A stretch of DNA of 64,000 bases from Anaerolineae bacterium (GTDB lineage: Bacteria; Chloroflexota; Anaerolineae; Anaerolineales; Villigracilaceae). The position numbers and the translations under genes are program-made. The stretch is taken from positions 1 through 64,000 of the forward strand of contig JAJPIZ010000009.1 of the NCBI GenBank assembly GCA_021324435.1, in the 5' to 3' direction. The notes below the pieces were generated by a model. It had not been told where the DNA came from. It ran no database searches and saw nothing but the letters and a program-made list of their open reading frames with translations. Shown piece by piece: positions 62,537-64,000 of this stretch (its first letter is position 1; each line of letters begins with the position of its first letter).

Positions 62537-63532
62537 ATGACGGCTCAAATCACCATTATCGGCCTCGGGCAAATTGGTGCCTCCATCGGCATGGCGCTGG
62601 CAGAAAACAAGCTCACAGCCAAACGCGTTGGCGTTGACCGCGACCTCGCGGTGGCAAGAGCCGCCGAGTCCCTCGGCGTGGTGGATGAGATCAAGCGCCT
62701 GCCCGATGCCGTTCAAAATGCCGACATCATTTTGCTTTGCCTGCCTCTGGCGGAACTGCGCGAGACGTTTAAGCAGATTGGTCCGAATTTGAAAGCGGGT
62801 TCGATTTTGATGGATACTGCGCCTGTGAAGAGCCAGGTGATGCAATGGTTTCAAGAATATATCCCAGAAGGCCGCTTCTATCTTGGACTTGTACCGGCTC
62901 TGACCGCCGAGGCTTTATCTTCGCCTGAAAGCGGACTCAACGCGGCGCGCCCCGACTTATTCAAAAAAACGGTCATGGTCGTTGACGTGCCCTCGGGTAC
63001 ACCTGAGGAAGTGGAAAAACTCGGATTGGCTGTCGCCCGCGCTCTGGGTGCGAAACCCATGCTGACAAATATTTCCGAGTCTGATAGTTTGATGGCCGCG
63101 GTTCATTTATTACCTCAATTGACCTCCGTGGCGTTGATCCACGCGACGATTGATCAGCCGGGTTGGGCCGAATCGCGTAAACTCACTGGCGGAGCGTTCG
63201 CGTCCGTCACGCGCGGCGCGGCGGATTTCGATGATGCCGCATCGTTGAAAACTGCTTCGCTGGCGAATCGCGATTCCATTTTACGCTCTCTGAATTTGAT
63301 GCTGGCGTCCCTCACTGCTCTGCGCGATGAGATCGCGGAAGGACAGGAACAGAATCTCGCCGAGCGTTTCGATCAAGCCTTTGAAGCGCGCCAGCGCTGG
63401 CTGGACGAGCGCACGGCCGCACTGTGGTTGCAGGAGGGTGGCGAATCCTACGACATCACAGAGCTCGGCGAACAAGTGATGAACATGCTTTTCGGAAGCA
63501 GTATCGTGAATCGCATGAAAAAGAAGAAGTAA
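62537..63532 (+). CDS. Prephenate-dehydrogenase-like protein lacking the catalytic His
   Basis: A 331-residue protein with the NAD-binding start ITIIGLGQIGASIGMALAE and a TyrA-like layout. In TyrA the helix after the Rossmann half has a GxHPM motif with catalytic His; here it reads LGLVPALT. The second HD/SHLPH motif is also changed (SDSLMAAVHLLPQL). It may be a divergent dehydrogenase of a related substrate or not catalyse prephenate. The last 30 residues end in KKKK. Confidence 0.7.
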   Translation: MTAQITIIGLGQIGASIGMALAENKLTAKRVGVDRDLAVARAAESLGVVDEIKRLPDAVQNADIILLCLPLAELRETFKQIGPNLKAGSILMDTAPVKSQVMQWFQEYIPEGRFYLGLVPALTAEALSSPESGLNAARPDLFKKTVMVVDVPSGTPEEVEKLGLAVARALGAKPMLTNISESDSLMAAVHLLPQLTSVALIHATIDQPGWAESRKLTGGAFASVTRGAADFDDAASLKTASLANRDSILRSLNLMLASLTALRDEIAEGQEQNLAERFDQAFEARQRWLDERTAALWLQEGGESYDITELGEQVMNMLFGSSIVNRMKKKK

Positions 63533-63536
63533 GAAT

Positions 63537-63610
63537 CACGTCGTTGTGACCTGCTCGCGCTCAGCGGAGCGGCCTCCAGAGCCGCGAAGTCGAAGCGTGG
63601 CGAGCAACCA
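63537..63610. repeat. Variant palindromic repeat before the GIY-YIG gene
   Basis: GTCGTTGTGACC at the left and GCGTGGCGAGCAACC at the right flank a GCGGAGCGGCC/GGC core. It resembles the GTCATTGCGAG variant at 28208. Confidence 0.5.
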
Positions 63611-63615
63611 ATGAT

Positions 63616-63864
63616 ATGAAAATTCCCTGCTTTTGCTACATCATTGAATGTTCCGATGGGACCTTATACACCGGCTGGACAACCGACCCTGAGCGCCGCG
63701 TGAAGGTGCATAACGCGGGACGCGGCGCGCGTTATACGCGCACGCGCCGTCCCGTGAAATTGGTTTATCTTGAGCCTCAGCCGGATAAGGTCAGCGCGCT
63801 GAAACGGGAACGCGTCATCAAGACGATGACGCGTCGGCAAAAACAAAAATTGTTTCAAAAATAA
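63616..63864 (+). CDS. GIY-YIG nuclease-domain protein
   Basis: An 82-residue single-domain protein of the UPF0213 type: YIIECSDGTLYTGWT corresponds to the GIY...YIG block, RRVKVHNAGRGARYTRTRRP contains the conserved Arg and His/Tyr, and the later Glu is in KRERVIK. It may cut DNA or be a repair factor; small solo GIY-YIG proteins of this kind are mostly uncharacterised. It sits 15 bases before the right inverted-repeat arm. Confidence 0.88.
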   Translation: MKIPCFCYIIECSDGTLYTGWTTDPERRVKVHNAGRGARYTRTRRPVKLVYLEPQPDKVSALKRERVIKTMTRRQKQKLFQK

Positions 63865-63878
63865 ATTTCCCTCTCCTT

Positions 63879-63984
63879 TAGGGTCTGTATGCAAATTCGT
63901 CTCGTGTCATTCTGAGCGACCAATGGGAGCGAAGAATCTCATTTTTTTTCGTTCAAAATTTGAGATTCTTCGTCGCTTCGCTCC
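63879..63984 (+). repeat. Right arm of the 106-base inverted repeat bounding the window
   Basis: Matches the reverse complement of 1-106 with three substitutions. It continues past the matched part with CTCAGAATGACACATGA to the window end, completing the TCATTCTGAG...CTCAGAATGA palindrome. Confidence 0.92.
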
Positions 63985-64000
63985 TCAGAATGACACATGA

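Overview
The window looks like chromosomal DNA of a member of the Chloroflexota, most likely class Anaerolineae. The main reason is the cluster at 43.8-58.8 kb. It holds membrane proteins with the YYYxG motif of the Chlor_Arch_YYY (DUF2298) family, which is known mainly from Chloroflexi and Archaea. A RIB7-type riboflavin reductase, a mevalonate kinase and many Thr/Pro-rich lipoproteins agree with this. The placement is inferred from gene content; no rRNA or tRNA gene was seen. Coding density is high, and no gap between genes exceeds about 300 bases.

Layout. 0.1-3.2 kb (minus): EamA transporter and a riboflavin operon (RIB7 reductase, GTP cyclohydrolase II, SDR). 3.2-7.1 kb: polysaccharide deacetylase lipoprotein and two tandem M1 metallopeptidase lipoproteins. 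7.1-10.8 kb: Zn/Mn-type ABC uptake system (small CxxC membrane protein, binding lipoprotein, ATPase, permease), interrupted by a four-helix-bundle gene between heptamer repeats. 10.8-17 kb: HEAT protein, ferric-reductase-like flavoprotein, PaiB-like protein, STAS protein, RNase H-like exonuclease, 7TM-PAS sensor. 17-23.4 kb: a class A PBP with degenerate catalytic motifs, folate genes folP and folK, a damaged GxxExxY gene, a thiolase. 23.5-24.9 kb: an AT-rich restriction-modification pair. 24.9-32.7 kb: small enzymes, a redox signalling trio (response regulator-thioredoxin-reductase fusion, cNMP-binding histidine kinase, CoA-binding protein), and a convergent Rieske oxygenase and FAD oxidase. 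32.8-37.1 kb (minus): a tightly overlapped operon of UbiA-type (DPPR synthase-like) prenyltransferase, mevalonate kinase, GT87-like transferase, CPBP protease and a membrane protein. 37.1-43.7 kb: tlyA, lepA, flippase-like protein, rhomboid, sugar-nucleotide epimerase and two small genes. 43.8-58.8 kb (plus): a glycosylation operon with GT4, two methyltransferases, GT39-type transferases, a 1628-residue GT39-YYY fusion, a second YYY protein, and small DUF952 and GNAT genes. 58.9-64 kb: ogt, an ABC-2 exporter, a TyrA-like protein and a GIY-YIG protein.

The most striking property is repetitive DNA of several unrelated classes. (1) Degenerate arrays of 7-base units occur at least 16 times. Nine lie in the glycosylation operon, several inside genes in frame and others covering start or stop codons; they resemble the STRR heptamers of filamentous cyanobacteria. 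(2) Palindromic elements lie inside folP, tlyA, mevalonate kinase, the thiolase and a signal peptide without breaking the frame, like Rickettsia palindromic elements. (3) A TCATTCTGAG...CTCAGAATGA palindrome family recurs between genes and supplies both ends of the ogt reading frame. (4) A 106-base copy of that family sits at each end of the window in opposite orientation (about 97% identical). Because 7 is not a multiple of 3, the heptamer arrays in the glycosylation genes are candidates for phase variation of surface glycans; this is inference.

Start sites were chosen by hand from Shine-Dalgarno matches and overlaps with upstream stops. Functions come from motif recognition without database searches.
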